The notes under the pieces are model-generated. The model searched no databases. It had not been told where the DNA came from and was given only the letters and a program-made list of their open reading frames with translations. From assembly GCA_019637795.1 (NCBI GenBank), contig JAHBUY010000002.1, positions 868,001 to 932,000 of the forward strand: a stretch of DNA of 64,000 nucleotides, read 5' to 3'. Made by a program: the position numbers and the translations under genes. The stretch comes from a bacterium (GTDB lineage: Bacteria; Desulfobacterota; Binatia; HRBIN30; CADEER01). Below are positions 1 through 9,205 of this stretch, piece by piece; within the stretch, counting starts at the first letter, position 1; each line of letters opens with the position of its first letter.

Positions 1-839
1 CCGTGCCACGGGATGACGAAGAGGACGCGCCCATCGTCGGTCTGCGGCACCATGATCGCGGTGTCGCTGGGCTGGAAGCTGCGGTCGAGCACCAGGTGCA
101 CGCCCTGGCTCAGCGCCAGCATCGGCTCGACCTCGTCCCCGTCGAAGCGGCGGACGGCGTCGGTGAACACGCCGGTGGCGTTGATCACCACCCGGCCGTG
201 CAGCTCGTGGGTGGTGCCGCTCTCCGCGTCGCGCGCGCGCACGCCCGACACCGCGCCGCCGGACTTCAGCAGGCCGATCACCGGCATGTAATTGATCAGC
301 ACCGCGCCGTGGTCGGCGGCGGTCTGCGCCAGGGTGAAGGCGAGCCGCGCATCGTCGAACTGCGCGTCGTGGTACATGGCGCCGCCGATCAGGTTGCGCG
401 TCTCGACGTTGGGGATGCGCTCGATCGTCTGCTTGCGGTTCAGTCGGCGCGACTTGGCGATGCGCAGCTTGCCGGCGAGCACGTCGTACAGCTTCAGGCC
501 GACGCCGTAGAAGGGCCCCTCCCACCACTTGTAGCGCGGCACCACGAAGGCGAGGTCGTGCACCAGGTGCGGGGCGTTGCGACAGAGGAGGCCGCGCTCG
601 CGCAGGGCCTCCAGGACCAGCGACACGTTGCCCTGCTTGAGGTAGCGGACGCCGCCGTGCACCAGCTTGGTGCTGCGGCTCGAGGTGCCCTTGGCGAAGT
701 CGTGCTGCTCGAGCAGCAGGGTGCGGTAGCCGCGGGTCTGCGCGTCCACCGCGATCCCGAGCCCGGTGGCGCCGCCGCCGATGACGATCACGTCCCAGGG
801 GGCGCCGCCGAGCAGCCCGACCATGCGCTCGCGCTTCAT
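1..839 (-). CDS. glpD: Aerobic glycerol-3-phosphate dehydrogenase, 3' end cut by window edge
   Basis: FAD-dependent dehydrogenase that oxidises sn-glycerol 3-phosphate to dihydroxyacetone phosphate at the inner membrane and passes electrons to quinone. About 279 N-terminal residues are visible. The FAD-binding Rossmann motif IGGGATGLG lies near residue 20, followed by the family hallmark TSSRSTKLVHGGVRYL. Further on come NLIGGAMYHDAQFDDARL and a second nucleotide-contact stretch VVINATGVF. The ATG (837-839) overlaps the TGA of the upstream marC-like gene as ATGA, so the two are probably translationally coupled. The C-terminal half lies beyond position 1. Family assignment is secure; completeness cannot be judged. 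Confidence 0.93.
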   Translation of the reverse strand, partial: MKRERMVGLLGGAPWDVIVIGGGATGLGIAVDAQTRGYRTLLLEQHDFAKGTSSRSTKLVHGGVRYLKQGNVSLVLEALRERGLLCRNAPHLVHDLAFVVPRYKWWEGPFYGVGLKLYDVLAGKLRIAKSRRLNRKQTIERIPNVETRNLIGGAMYHDAQFDDARLAFTLAQTAADHGAVLINYMPVIGLLKSGGAVSGVRARDAESGTTHELHGRVVINATGVFTDAVRRFDGDEVEPMLALSQGVHLVLDRSFQPSDTAIMVPQTDDGRVLFVIPWH

Positions 840-1477
840 GGCGCCGCCGGGAACAGGCCGTGGATGCCGTCGGAGATGAACTGGATCGACATCGCCACCA
901 GCAGCATGCCCATCAGCCGGCCGATGACGTTCACGCCGGTCTGCCCGAGCGCCCGGATCAGCGCCGCCGAGTAGCGGAGGAACAGCCAGCAGAGGACGAC
1001 GTTGAGCACGATGCCGAGCGCCAGCATCGACCACTGCGCCCAGTTGCTGGCGTCGTGCTCGAAGACGATGACGGTGCTCATCGAGCCGGCGCCGGCGAGG
1101 ATCGGCATGCCCAGCGGCACCACCGCGATCTCGCGCCACTGCGCCACCTCCTGCGTCTCGGCCGGCGTCGACTTCGCCGGGCTCGTCTGCCCCTGCAGCA
1201 TCGACAGCGCCATGAGCATGATCAGCAGCCCGCCGCCGACCTGGAACGCCGGCACCGTGATGCCGAAGAAGTGGAGCAGGTCGTCGCCCACCGCCAGGGT
1301 GGTGAAGAGGGCGATGAGCACGGTCAGCGCCGCCGTCCGCGCCACGCGGCGGGTGGTGTCCGGCGTCGGCGACGGCACCATCGCCAGGTACAGCGGCACC
1401 GCGTGCGGCGGGTTGAGGACGGAGAACAGGGTGACGAAGAAGCTCAGCCCGAACCCGAGCTCCGGCACGGTCAACAT
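836..1477 (-). CDS. MarC family integral membrane protein
   Basis: A 213-residue polytopic inner-membrane protein of the MarC/UPF0056 family, whose transported substrate is unknown. It opens with a hydrophobic helix containing the family-type stretch FSVLNPPHAVPLYLAM. Later helices include the Gly-rich VGGGLLIMLMALSML near residue 80 and PLGMPILAGAGSMSTVIV near residue 120, both typical of MarC. Length fits the family (about 200-220). Its stop overlaps the glpD start by four bases, an unusual partnership suggesting co-transcription. No clear Shine-Dalgarno sequence precedes the chosen ATG. Function in this organism is unknown. Confidence 0.88.
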   Translation of the reverse strand: MLTVPELGFGLSFFVTLFSVLNPPHAVPLYLAMVPSPTPDTTRRVARTAALTVLIALFTTLAVGDDLLHFFGITVPAFQVGGGLLIMLMALSMLQGQTSPAKSTPAETQEVAQWREIAVVPLGMPILAGAGSMSTVIVFEHDASNWAQWSMLALGIVLNVVLCWLFLRYSAALIRALGQTGVNVIGRLMGMLLVAMSIQFISDGIHGLFPAAP

Positions 1478-1510
1478 CGCGACGTGCCGCCTCGCGGCGG
1501 CCTGCAGCGC

Positions 1511-2029
1511 TTACGGCTGCAGCACCGCGGGGTCGTAATAGAACCGCTCGCGCACGATCTTGCCGTTCTCGACCTCGTGCACCGCGACTTCATTCAGCTC
1601 CGCCACCCGGCCGCTGGCCGCCAGGGTCACCCGCCCTTCCCATTCGATGACGATCGTCTTGCCGTCGGCGGTCACCGAGCGCGGAACGAAGGCGGCGTCG
1701 CTGACCATGCCGCGCCAGGCCTTGAGCTTCTCGCGGATCGCATCGATGCCGATCATCGGCGGATTCGACGCCTCGCGCGATTCGACGTTCTCGGCATAGA
1801 GCGCCAAAGAGGCCTCGTCCTGGTTGGCGACCGTCAGGTCGACGATGCGTCGCGCCAGGGCGCGCAGCGCGGCGTTCCGGTCCACCGTCACGGTCCGGGT
1901 GACCACCTTCGCCTTCGCCGCCGCCTTGGGCGTGGCCCTGGCGACCTTCTTCGCCGCCACCTTCCTGGCCGCCGCCTTCTTGGTCGCCGGCTTCGCGAGT
2001 CTCAGCGCTTTGCCGCTGCGCATCCCCAT
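1511..2029 (-). CDS. SnoaL-like protein with Lys/Ala-rich N-terminal tail
   Basis: About 172 residues in two parts. Residues 1-50 are very basic and repetitive (KPATKKAAARKVAAKKVA and similar), resembling bacterial histone-H1-like tails. The remainder looks like a SnoaL/NTF2-fold domain, with a helical start (ALRALARRIVDLTV), a mid VIEWEGRV strand and a closing VENGKIVRERFYYDP, the usual end of SnoaL-like proteins. I chose ATG 2029 because AAGGAG stands 8 bases upstream; the open frame extends further but without a ribosome site. SnoaL-like folds bind small molecules or are catalytic; the tail might bind nucleic acid or polyphosphate. No function can be given. Confidence 0.75.
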   Translation of the reverse strand: MGMRSGKALRLAKPATKKAAARKVAAKKVARATPKAAAKAKVVTRTVTVDRNAALRALARRIVDLTVANQDEASLALYAENVESREASNPPMIGIDAIREKLKAWRGMVSDAAFVPRSVTADGKTIVIEWEGRVTLAASGRVAELNEVAVHEVENGKIVRERFYYDPAVLQP

Positions 2030-2124
2030 CGCTGCTCTCCTTCTCGAGTGCGCGGCATATCGCTCGCCCCACCGCACCCGTCAAGGTTCCGCCACGGGAT
2101 GGCGGGGACGCGGCCCGGCCGGCG

Positions 2125-3216
2125 CTACGCCGCGCTGGGCTCGGGCAGGTCCAGGATCCTGGCCAGCAGGCGGGTGACGGTGTTGTCGAGCTCGAAGGCG
2201 CGGCCGCCTGCCTCGTCCATGGCGCCATAGGTCACCATCTGCTGCGCGATGCGGCACATGATGACGGCGAAGCGGTAGCCGGCGAGCACCTGGTAGTAGC
2301 GCAGGTGGCGGACGCGGTGGCCGGTGAGCTGCTCGTAGCGCGCCACCGATTCCTCGTGGCTGGGGAACCCGTCCAGGCGGGCCACGCCGATGCCCTCGCT
2401 GTGATGGCGGTCGAGGAAGATCGACCAGGCGAGATCCATCTCCGGGCTGCCGAGCGCGACCATCTCCCAGTCGAGCACCGCCGCCGGACGGGTGCCGGCG
2501 AAGATGATGTTGCCGATGCGCGCGTCGCCCCAGCACAGCACCGTCGGTTCGTCGCTCGGTTGATGGGCGCGCAACCAGGCGCGCGCCGCCTCGATCGTCG
2601 GCTGCGGCAGCCCGCGCGAGGCCCACGCTTCGTAGCGTTCGTAGTAGGCGAGTTGCCAGTCGAGCGGCGTCGCGCCGAGCCGCGGCCGGGCGAGGTCGGC
2701 GAAGCCGAGGGCGCGCCAGTCGAGCCGATGGATCGCGGCCAGCGTCTCGATGCCGGACCACCAGACCGCCGCCCGCTCCTCGGGCGTCGCGTCGGTCAGC
2801 CAGCCGGCGGCATGGTACGGCGGGTTGTCGGGCGGCACCCGGCCGCTCACCTGATCCATCACGTAGAAGGCGCCGCCCAGCACGCGCCGGTCCTCGGTCT
2901 CGATCCAGCGCGTCGGCGGCACCGGGATCGCGGTCGCGCGCAACCGCTGCATGGTGCGGAACTGCAGGCCGAGATCGTACTCGGGGAACACCTGGAAACC
3001 GGTGGGCTCGATGCGCACCACCAGCGGCTCGCGCCTCGCCCGGCCGTCGCTGGTGTACTCGAGATCGAAGAGCAGGGTGTCGTTGGAGAAGCCCGACGAC
3101 TGCGGCGCCACCAGGTCGCTGACCCGCAGATCGCCGGCGTCCGGCAGTCGCCGCCGCAGCCAGGCGGTGAGGTTCGCCCGATCGGTTTCGAGGTCGCGTT
3201 GCCACATCGTCGGCAT
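2125..3216 (-). CDS. APH-like phosphotransferase family protein
   Basis: A 363-residue protein of the aminoglycoside-phosphotransferase/choline-kinase fold, of the kind often found near acyl-CoA dehydrogenases. An ATP-loop-like region sits near residues 30-60 (SSGFSNDTLLFDL) and the kinase dyad VVRIEPTGFQVF follows. The catalytic-loop motif is CWGDARIGNIIF, the counterpart of HGDxxxxN, and VLDWEMVALGSPEMDLAW holds the metal-binding Asp. The ATG at 3216 is supported by GGGAG seven bases upstream. It lies 20 bases downstream of the membrane glycosyltransferase-like gene, same strand. The real substrate is unknown; resistance is not implied. Confidence 0.85.
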   Translation of the reverse strand: MPTMWQRDLETDRANLTAWLRRRLPDAGDLRVSDLVAPQSSGFSNDTLLFDLEYTSDGRARREPLVVRIEPTGFQVFPEYDLGLQFRTMQRLRATAIPVPPTRWIETEDRRVLGGAFYVMDQVSGRVPPDNPPYHAAGWLTDATPEERAAVWWSGIETLAAIHRLDWRALGFADLARPRLGATPLDWQLAYYERYEAWASRGLPQPTIEAARAWLRAHQPSDEPTVLCWGDARIGNIIFAGTRPAAVLDWEMVALGSPEMDLAWSIFLDRHHSEGIGVARLDGFPSHEESVARYEQLTGHRVRHLRYYQVLAGYRFAVIMCRIAQQMVTYGAMDEAGGRAFELDNTVTRLLARILDLPEPSAA

Positions 3217-3236
3217 GTGTCGTCTCCCAGCGGATC

Positions 3237-4766
3237 TCAGATGAAGGCGCGCACCGTCGGCCACAGCTCGCCGATCGGCTGCCGGAGGCCGCGGCCGAGG
3301 TAGATGGGGAGGTCGTTCTCGTACGGCATGCACCACTCGCAACGCACCGTCTCGACCTGCTCGAACTGGGCGAAGTAGGGGCGCAGCTCGCCGCCGCGCA
3401 CGCCGACCACGAGCACCGGATCGTCGGCGCGCAGGTCGCCCGGGCCCCACAGCCAATAGTTGTTGTGGCCGCTGACGACGCGCGGCAGGCCGCGGCCGAG
3501 CAGCTCGAGGGCGCCCGCCTCGCCGTAGTTGCCGGCGAAGACGACGGCGCGGGCGCGCTCGTCGGGCGACAGGCGATCGGCGGCGCGGCCGACCGCGGCC
3601 ACCAGCTCCTCCCAACCGTAGCGGTCGGCCACGTGCTGCGGCAGCGCCCCCTGGCGGTTGTGCTCCATCGCCGGTGGCCCGAGGCCGATGGCCGCGGCGT
3701 AGCGGACGTGCACGGCCGGCGGCAGCACCGGCATCGCCAGCGGCGCGACGGCGAGCCCGCCGACCAGCACCGCGGCGGACGCCGCCGGCAGCGGCCAGCG
3801 CCAGGCGCGGCGCGCCGCCGCCGCCTCGAGCCACACCGCGCCGGCGGCGAACAGCATCGGGTAGATGGGCGAGAGGTAGTAGGCCTTGCCGCCCTGCGCC
3901 ACCAGCACCGCGAAGGCGACCAGATAGGCGATGCCGAGCGGCCGCTGCGCCGCGAAGCGGCGCGCGCCGAGCAGCGCCACCAGGCCGCCGATCCACAGCG
4001 GCGCGGCGACCGGATGGGCGAGCGTCACCTGGCCGGCGAAGAAGTCGAGGGCGCTCAGGTGCACGTTCTTGCGCGCCGTGGCGTTGGCCATGAACTCGCG
4101 CGTCGGCCAGCCGTTGGCGTGCTCCCACCACAGGTGGGGCGCGAACAGCAGCAGCGCCAGCATCCCGCCCAGCCAGGGCCAGGGGCCGAGGAGCAGGCGA
4201 CGCTGCCCGGTGCAGAGCATGCCGATGACCAGGCCGGCGCCGAACAGCGCCACCGAGTACTTGTCGAGCAGCCCGATGCCGGCGACGGCGCCGAAGACGA
4301 GCCACAGGCGCGGCGAGCCGCCGCCGAGGATGCGGATCGCCAGCAGCTCGAGCAGCGCCCAGGCGACCAGCTCGAGCGCGTTCATCGAGAAGAAGCTGCT
4401 GATCGCCAGCAGTTGGGGGGTGAGCGCGACCGCCAGCGCGCTCAGCAGCATGGCGCCGCGACCGCCGCCGAGGGCGCGCGTCAGCAGGCCGCTCAGGAAG
4501 ATGGTGACCGCCCCGGCGGCCGCCGCCGGCAGCCGCAACGCCAGCAGCGACTCGCCGAGCGTCGCCCGCACCGCCGCCAGCAGGGCGATCGACAGCGGCG
4601 GATGGTCGACGTAGCCCCACGCCAGCCGCTTGGCGCAGGCGATGTAGTAGAGCTCGTCGCGGAAGATCCCCGACTGCTGGCCGCCGATCAGCAACAGCGC
4701 GAAGGCCGCGATCGAGAGGAGCGTCAGGGAGCGAAGGTCGCCGCGCACGGTCGTCGCCCATACCAC
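3237..4766 (-). CDS. PMT/ArnT-type (GT39-like) membrane glycosyltransferase
   Basis: About 509 residues with roughly ten hydrophobic helices in the N-terminal two thirds and a C-terminal periplasmic domain. The first loop carries FRDELYYIACAKRLAWGY followed by VDHPPL. This acidic loop is typical of GT-C enzymes that transfer sugars from a polyprenyl-phosphate donor (PMT_2, ArnT). The likely role is decoration of lipid A, glycans or proteins on the outer face of the inner membrane. Start is uncertain: GTG at 4766 or GTG at 4748 (codon 7). It follows a second polytopic membrane gene by 34 bases, suggesting one envelope-glycan unit. Exact donor and acceptor cannot be read. Confidence 0.82.
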   Translation of the reverse strand: MVWATTVRGDLRSLTLLSIAAFALLLIGGQQSGIFRDELYYIACAKRLAWGYVDHPPLSIALLAAVRATLGESLLALRLPAAAAGAVTIFLSGLLTRALGGGRGAMLLSALAVALTPQLLAISSFFSMNALELVAWALLELLAIRILGGGSPRLWLVFGAVAGIGLLDKYSVALFGAGLVIGMLCTGQRRLLLGPWPWLGGMLALLLFAPHLWWEHANGWPTREFMANATARKNVHLSALDFFAGQVTLAHPVAAPLWIGGLVALLGARRFAAQRPLGIAYLVAFAVLVAQGGKAYYLSPIYPMLFAAGAVWLEAAAARRAWRWPLPAASAAVLVGGLAVAPLAMPVLPPAVHVRYAAAIGLGPPAMEHNRQGALPQHVADRYGWEELVAAVGRAADRLSPDERARAVVFAGNYGEAGALELLGRGLPRVVSGHNNYWLWGPGDLRADDPVLVVGVRGGELRPYFAQFEQVETVRCEWCMPYENDLPIYLGRGLRQPIGELWPTVRAFI

Positions 4767-4800
4767 GGCGGAACGCCGCCGGCGTAGCGCCCGCGCCGCG

Positions 4801-6528
4801 TCATGGCGGCGGCGCTGGCGGCGGGAGCGGCGGGACGACCACGACGCGCGGCTCGCCCGCCAGCAGCTCGTCGTGGCGCGCCGCGTGCTCGACGACGTAG
4901 CGGACGTTCGCCTGCTGCAACAGCGCCTGCCGGCGATCGGCGGGGGCGCGGCGATAGGCGGCCAGCCACTGTCCGGTGCCGGCGCTGGCGCGGGCGCCGC
5001 CGCCGGAGGTCACGGGTTTGCCGTGGACGGTCTGCCAGAACATGTAGACCTGCTGGTGATAGTAATCGACCGGCGTCGGCATGATCGCGAACGGCTCCGG
5101 ATCGCTCGCCAGCGCGGCATAGAAGGCGGGGACGCGCGGCGTCTCCATCGCCGGCGGCAGGCGCGGGTAGCGCTCGAGCACGAGCCCGGCCAGCAGCGCG
5201 ATCTCGAGCAGCCGCGGCGCCGTCCACGGCCGTCGCGCCGCGCCGGCCCGCGGCGCCACCAGGATCCCGAACGCGATCGCGAGGAAGAGGCCGGCCATGC
5301 CGCCCATGCGCACCGGCGAGCGACCCAGGCCGAGCCACGGAAGCCAGCGCAGCAGCCAGGCGTACGGCATCTCGCCGACGAGCGTGGTGGTGTTGCCGAC
5401 GTGCAGCGACGGGCCGAGGCTGAGGACGCAGAAGAGCCCGCCGAGCGTCAGCCAGAGCAGCGGGGCGCGCCGCGGCCGGCACGCCGTCAGGACGACCAGA
5501 CCGGCGAGGAACAACGGGCCGAGCGACACCTCGTCGCCGGCCAATCCGTGGTCGCGCGACAGGGCGGCGGGCGGCCATGCCTGGTGCAGGAAGCTGATCG
5601 GCGCCGGTTGCGCGATGCCCAGCAGGTTGGCGCTCAGGCTGGCGGCCTCCAGTGGCGACGGCAGGCGCGGCGGATCACCCCGCTGTTGCCAGAGCGCCGC
5701 CGCCAGGGGCAGGTGCAGGACCAGGGCGCACCCGACGCACAGCGCGATCGCGGCGAGCGCCCGCCGCGCCGCGGCGCGATCGCGAAGCAGCGGCGGCAGC
5801 CGCCAGACGACCAGCACCGCGGCCGCGAGCGCCGTGTAGACGGCGCTCTCGTAGTCCGAGTAGGTGGTCAGCGCCGCGCACGCCGCGGCCGCCAGCGCCG
5901 ACCGCCAGGCGCGCCGCGTCAGCGCGCGATCGAGAAACAGCAGCGTGAACAACGCCCACTGCGTCGACAGCAGGTTGAGGTGGTTCAGGTGCCAGAAGCG
6001 GTAGGGCAGCGACATGGCGAGAAAGCCGGCGCTCCAGGCGCCGAGCGACGAGGCGCCGTGGTCGCGCGCGAGCAGGTGCGCGGCGAGGCCGGTGAGCGCG
6101 AACGACAACAGGGTGAGCAGGTTGAGCGACGTCACCAGGCCGTCGACGCCGGGCACCAGCCATTGCAACGGCAGCGACAGCACGCCGTTGGCCGGCGTCA
6201 GGGTATGGAACAGCAGCGAGGAGCGCTCGGGCCAGAACAGCAGATCGGTCTGGTAGAGGCTCTCGCCGCGGCCGAGGGCGTGCCCGACCCACCACAGGTT
6301 CCAGAGGTTCTGGAAGCTGTCGCCCCAGCCGTCCCCGCTGGCGACGTCGCGCCACAGGCGCAGCGTCAGCGACGGCAGCAGCGCCGCGGCCAGCGGGACG
6401 TACAGCAGCAGGGAGAGATCGGCGCGCCGGCGCGCCGACGCAACGCCCCATCTGCGCCGGCGCGCCGGCGGCGACGGGCTGGCGGGGTGCGCCCCACGGA
6501 CGACGGCGGGCGGGCGGCGCGTTGGCAC
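4801..6528 (-). CDS. Large polytopic membrane protein, GT-C-like
   Basis: About 575 residues starting at a GTG. An Arg/Pro-rich cytoplasmic N-terminus is followed by a series of hydrophobic segments and a short C-terminal soluble part ending in a Pro run. The first extracytoplasmic loop has the acidic motif SGDGWGDSFQNLWNLWW. GT-C enzymes carry their catalytic Asp in this loop. The next loop includes FWPERSSLLFHTLTPANG. This pattern is common in uncharacterised membrane proteins thought to be glycosyltransferases; I do not recognise a named family. It sits directly upstream of the PMT-like gene and may act with it. Activity is inference. Confidence 0.7.
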   Translation of the reverse strand: MPTRRPPAVVRGAHPASPSPPARRRRWGVASARRRADLSLLLYVPLAAALLPSLTLRLWRDVASGDGWGDSFQNLWNLWWVGHALGRGESLYQTDLLFWPERSSLLFHTLTPANGVLSLPLQWLVPGVDGLVTSLNLLTLLSFALTGLAAHLLARDHGASSLGAWSAGFLAMSLPYRFWHLNHLNLLSTQWALFTLLFLDRALTRRAWRSALAAAACAALTTYSDYESAVYTALAAAVLVVWRLPPLLRDRAAARRALAAIALCVGCALVLHLPLAAALWQQRGDPPRLPSPLEAASLSANLLGIAQPAPISFLHQAWPPAALSRDHGLAGDEVSLGPLFLAGLVVLTACRPRRAPLLWLTLGGLFCVLSLGPSLHVGNTTTLVGEMPYAWLLRWLPWLGLGRSPVRMGGMAGLFLAIAFGILVAPRAGAARRPWTAPRLLEIALLAGLVLERYPRLPPAMETPRVPAFYAALASDPEPFAIMPTPVDYYHQQVYMFWQTVHGKPVTSGGGARASAGTGQWLAAYRRAPADRRQALLQQANVRYVVEHAARHDELLAGEPRVVVVPPLPPPAPPP

Positions 6529-6558
6529 GAGAGGCCGAGGGGCGCGAGCGCGGCGCGA

Positions 6559-6960
6559 TCACGCCGGCGCGTCGAGGTGGCCGGCGGCCCGCCACAGCAG
6601 CAGGCCGGTCGCCAGCTCGATGGTGATGAACAGGGCGGCGAAGTCGGCGCCGTGCAGCAGCCAGGCGAGGGTGCGGGTGATCGCCGCGCCGCCGATCAAT
6701 GCCGCCGGGAAGCGCAGCCAGTGCGCCCGGCCGGGACGGCTGCCGGCGAGCATCGTGAAACCGGCGACGAGGAAGAAGGCGGCGAAGTCGCCCACCTGGG
6801 TGCTGCGTCCGATGCCCGTGAGCAGCGGCATGCCGAGCCCCGCCGCGGCGCGGCGCGGGACGATGATCCAACCGAGTCCCTGCAGGACGAAGAAGCCGCC
6901 GAGCACGGCGACGGCGAGGCGCAGGCGCGGGCTACCAGGGGTTGCGGGATTGGTCGTCAT
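6559..6960 (-). CDS. Small integral membrane protein, DUF4345-like
   Basis: A protein of about 133 residues with four predicted hydrophobic helices. Features seen are a helix with GGFFVLQGLGWIIVP, then the conserved-looking block GMPLLTGIGRSTQVGDFAAF, and a last helix near ITIELATGLLLW. This resembles the DUF4345 family of four-helix membrane proteins with unknown function. I start at ATG 6960 because residues encoded further upstream are low-complexity and unlike the family. It ends 30 bases before the next same-strand membrane gene, so the three membrane genes down to 3237 may form an operon. The region 6961-7116 holds divergent promoters for this gene and the DUF4091 gene. Confidence 0.6.
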   Translation of the reverse strand: MTTNPATPGSPRLRLAVAVLGGFFVLQGLGWIIVPRRAAAGLGMPLLTGIGRSTQVGDFAAFFLVAGFTMLAGSRPGRAHWLRFPAALIGGAAITRTLAWLLHGADFAALFITIELATGLLLWRAAGHLDAPA

Positions 6961-7116
6961 GGCCGCGACCAACCACAGATGGGGGCGACTCGCCAAGGGG
7001 CGGGAGGAAGCTCCCTGCCAATCGGCCTTGGATTCCCGCGCCGCGAAGGCGCAAAGATCGAATCGACGGCGCCACCGACGCCGTGAGGTCACGCCCTCGA
7101 CATCCACGACCCGCCC

Positions 7117-9024
7117 GTGCGCCCCTCCCATCGCCTGCGACCCCGCTCACCATCCGCGTCCCGTGCGCGGCGTGCCCTGCTCGTGGCGGCGGTCGCCTGG
7201 CTGGCGACCGCCGCGCCGGCGCACGCGATCCTGGGCTGGCATCTGCCCTGGCACCTCTCGCGCTGGTTCCACCGCGACCGCTGGATCGAGCTGCGCGAGC
7301 CACAGCACCGGCCGATCCCGACCGCCGACGACAAGCGCGACGGCATGATCCCGTTCAGCCGCAGCCCGCTAGAGCGCATCGGCCGCGACGCGCGGCCGCG
7401 CGACGAGGAGCGCGCCGCCGGGCTGGCGCTGCGCGCCACCCGCGACGAGTACGAGCCGGCGCAGATCGGCGTCTACGGCGTGCGCGACCTGCACGCGCTG
7501 ACGGTCGGCATCGGCGATCTGACGGACGACGCCGGCGACGTCCTCCCCGCCACCGCCTGGTCGATCCGCATGGTGCGTTTCTACGGCGCCTCGCTGTCGA
7601 GCCGCGCGCGCCGCACCTTCGGCGTCGTGCCGAAGACGCTCGAGCCGGCGGTGCCGCTCGACGTGCCGCGCGGCTCGGTCCGCCCCTACTGGCTCACCGT
7701 CCACGTACCCGCCGAGCAACCGGGCGGCCTGTACCGCGGCGCGGTGCGCATCGCGCACGACCACGGGGCGCGGCAGATCCCGATCAGCGTCGAGGTCATC
7801 CCCGTGCGCCTCCACGAGGCCGACGCGCTCTACGGCACGCTGTCGATCAATCCGCTCGCCGAGCTCAGCCACGTCCTGGCGCACAGCCATTCGCTGCTGC
7901 TCAGCCCCGACATCGTCGAGGAGATCCACCTCGCCGGCGCCGATGCGCTGCTGGCGCGAGCGGAGCTGATGCTGCGCGACCAGCGGGCGCACGGCATGAA
8001 CACCATCAGCCCGTGGTCGGCGAAGGAATACGAGGTGCGCGACGGCCATCCGTACGTCCGCGACATCGAGGTGGCGATGGCGCTGGTGCGGCGCCTCGGG
8101 TTCCCGCGGCCGATGTTCTACCAGATGGGCACCCTGCTCCACACCAACAAGGTGAACCGCGCCGCCTCGTACCGCGAGTTCGACGCGGCGCGCGACGAAC
8201 GCGTGGCGCGCGACGTCGCCGCCTACTACACCGACCGCTTCGCCCGCGCCGGCCTGCCGGGCATCATCTTCCTGCCGGTCGAGGAGCCGAACCTGGCCGA
8301 TGGCATCCGCCTGCTCGACCCGCCCGACGCGCGCCAGAAGCTGGCGGCCCGCCTGCTCGCCATCATCAAGCAGGCCGGCGGCCGCACGGCGCTGAACTGC
8401 ACGCCCGAATCCGCCCGCGCCGTCGGCGCCCAGGCCGACTACTGGATCGTCGCCCATCGCGCCTTCACCCCGCAGGTGTACGACGACGCGGCCGCCGCCG
8501 GCGCCCAGCTCGCGCTCTATGCCAACACCGCCCTGATGGGACAGAACACCTACCTGCCGCGCTTCCTGTTCGGCTACTTCGTCTGGGCCAACCACCTCGC
8601 CGGCATGCTGCCGTGGACCTACCCGTCGCAGCCGAACCGCTTCCCGACCAACGTCGGCCGGCGCGGCGAGGGCGGCTACGACGTGCGCGACGGCTTCCTC
8701 GGCAGCGACGGCACGCCGATCCCGACCATCCAGTGGGAGCTGGCGCGCGAGGGCATCGACGACGCCAGGTACCTCACCACCATCGCCGCCCTGGCGGCCG
8801 ACGCGCGCGGCCGCGGCGGCGCCGACGCGATCGCCGCCGCGGACGCCGCCGAGGCCTTCCTCGCCGAGGTCCGGGCCGGCGTCGGGCGCGACGCCCAGCA
8901 GTACGTCTTCGAAGCGCCCCGCACCTACGCGCCGCACGCCGACGCCGGCTGGGACGCCGCCCGCTTCGAGGCGACGCACGCCCACGCCGCCGATCTCCTG
9001 GCGCGCCTGGTCGCCCTGCGCTGA
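7117..9024 (+). CDS. Secreted DUF4091 (glycoside hydrolase 123-like) protein
   Basis: A 635-residue secreted protein. Residues 1-37 form a signal peptide ending APAHA. An N-terminal beta-rich part (about 90-240) includes RATRDEYEPAQIGVYG, typical of the first domain in DUF4091/GH123-type proteins. The central part (about 250-500) looks like a TIM-barrel, with FLPVEEPN as a plausible acidic active-site stretch. The C-terminal DUF4091 signature is IQWELAREGIDDARYLTT near residues 534-551. Such proteins are thought to act on amino-sugar glycans; the substrate here is unknown. The GTG start lacks an obvious ribosome site. A secreted beta-helix protein follows on the same strand. Confidence 0.78.
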   Translation: MRPSHRLRPRSPSASRARRALLVAAVAWLATAAPAHAILGWHLPWHLSRWFHRDRWIELREPQHRPIPTADDKRDGMIPFSRSPLERIGRDARPRDEERAAGLALRATRDEYEPAQIGVYGVRDLHALTVGIGDLTDDAGDVLPATAWSIRMVRFYGASLSSRARRTFGVVPKTLEPAVPLDVPRGSVRPYWLTVHVPAEQPGGLYRGAVRIAHDHGARQIPISVEVIPVRLHEADALYGTLSINPLAELSHVLAHSHSLLLSPDIVEEIHLAGADALLARAELMLRDQRAHGMNTISPWSAKEYEVRDGHPYVRDIEVAMALVRRLGFPRPMFYQMGTLLHTNKVNRAASYREFDAARDERVARDVAAYYTDRFARAGLPGIIFLPVEEPNLADGIRLLDPPDARQKLAARLLAIIKQAGGRTALNCTPESARAVGAQADYWIVAHRAFTPQVYDDAAAAGAQLALYANTALMGQNTYLPRFLFGYFVWANHLAGMLPWTYPSQPNRFPTNVGRRGEGGYDVRDGFLGSDGTPIPTIQWELAREGIDDARYLTTIAALAADARGRGGADAIAAADAAEAFLAEVRAGVGRDAQQYVFEAPRTYAPHADAGWDAARFEATHAHAADLLARLVALR

Positions 9025-9205
9025 CGGCGGCCCGCCCCTGGCCTCGCCGCCACATGGCTTCACGCCATGGCGACAGCGCCATACGCATTGGCAGCACCGC
9101 CAGATGTACCAGGAGCACAGACCTTCTCCGTCGTGAACCGGCCGTCTTCGCCAGCGTGGCATGTAGTTTGCGCGACGGCCGGAAAATCCCCCTGGAGAGG
9201 TCGCG

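Noticed and set aside
2125..4761. 878-codon frame joining a Pro/Arg-rich stretch to the phosphotransferase
   Set aside because: The upstream part is antisense-like shadow of the PMT-type gene; the real protein starts at 3216 with a ribosome site.
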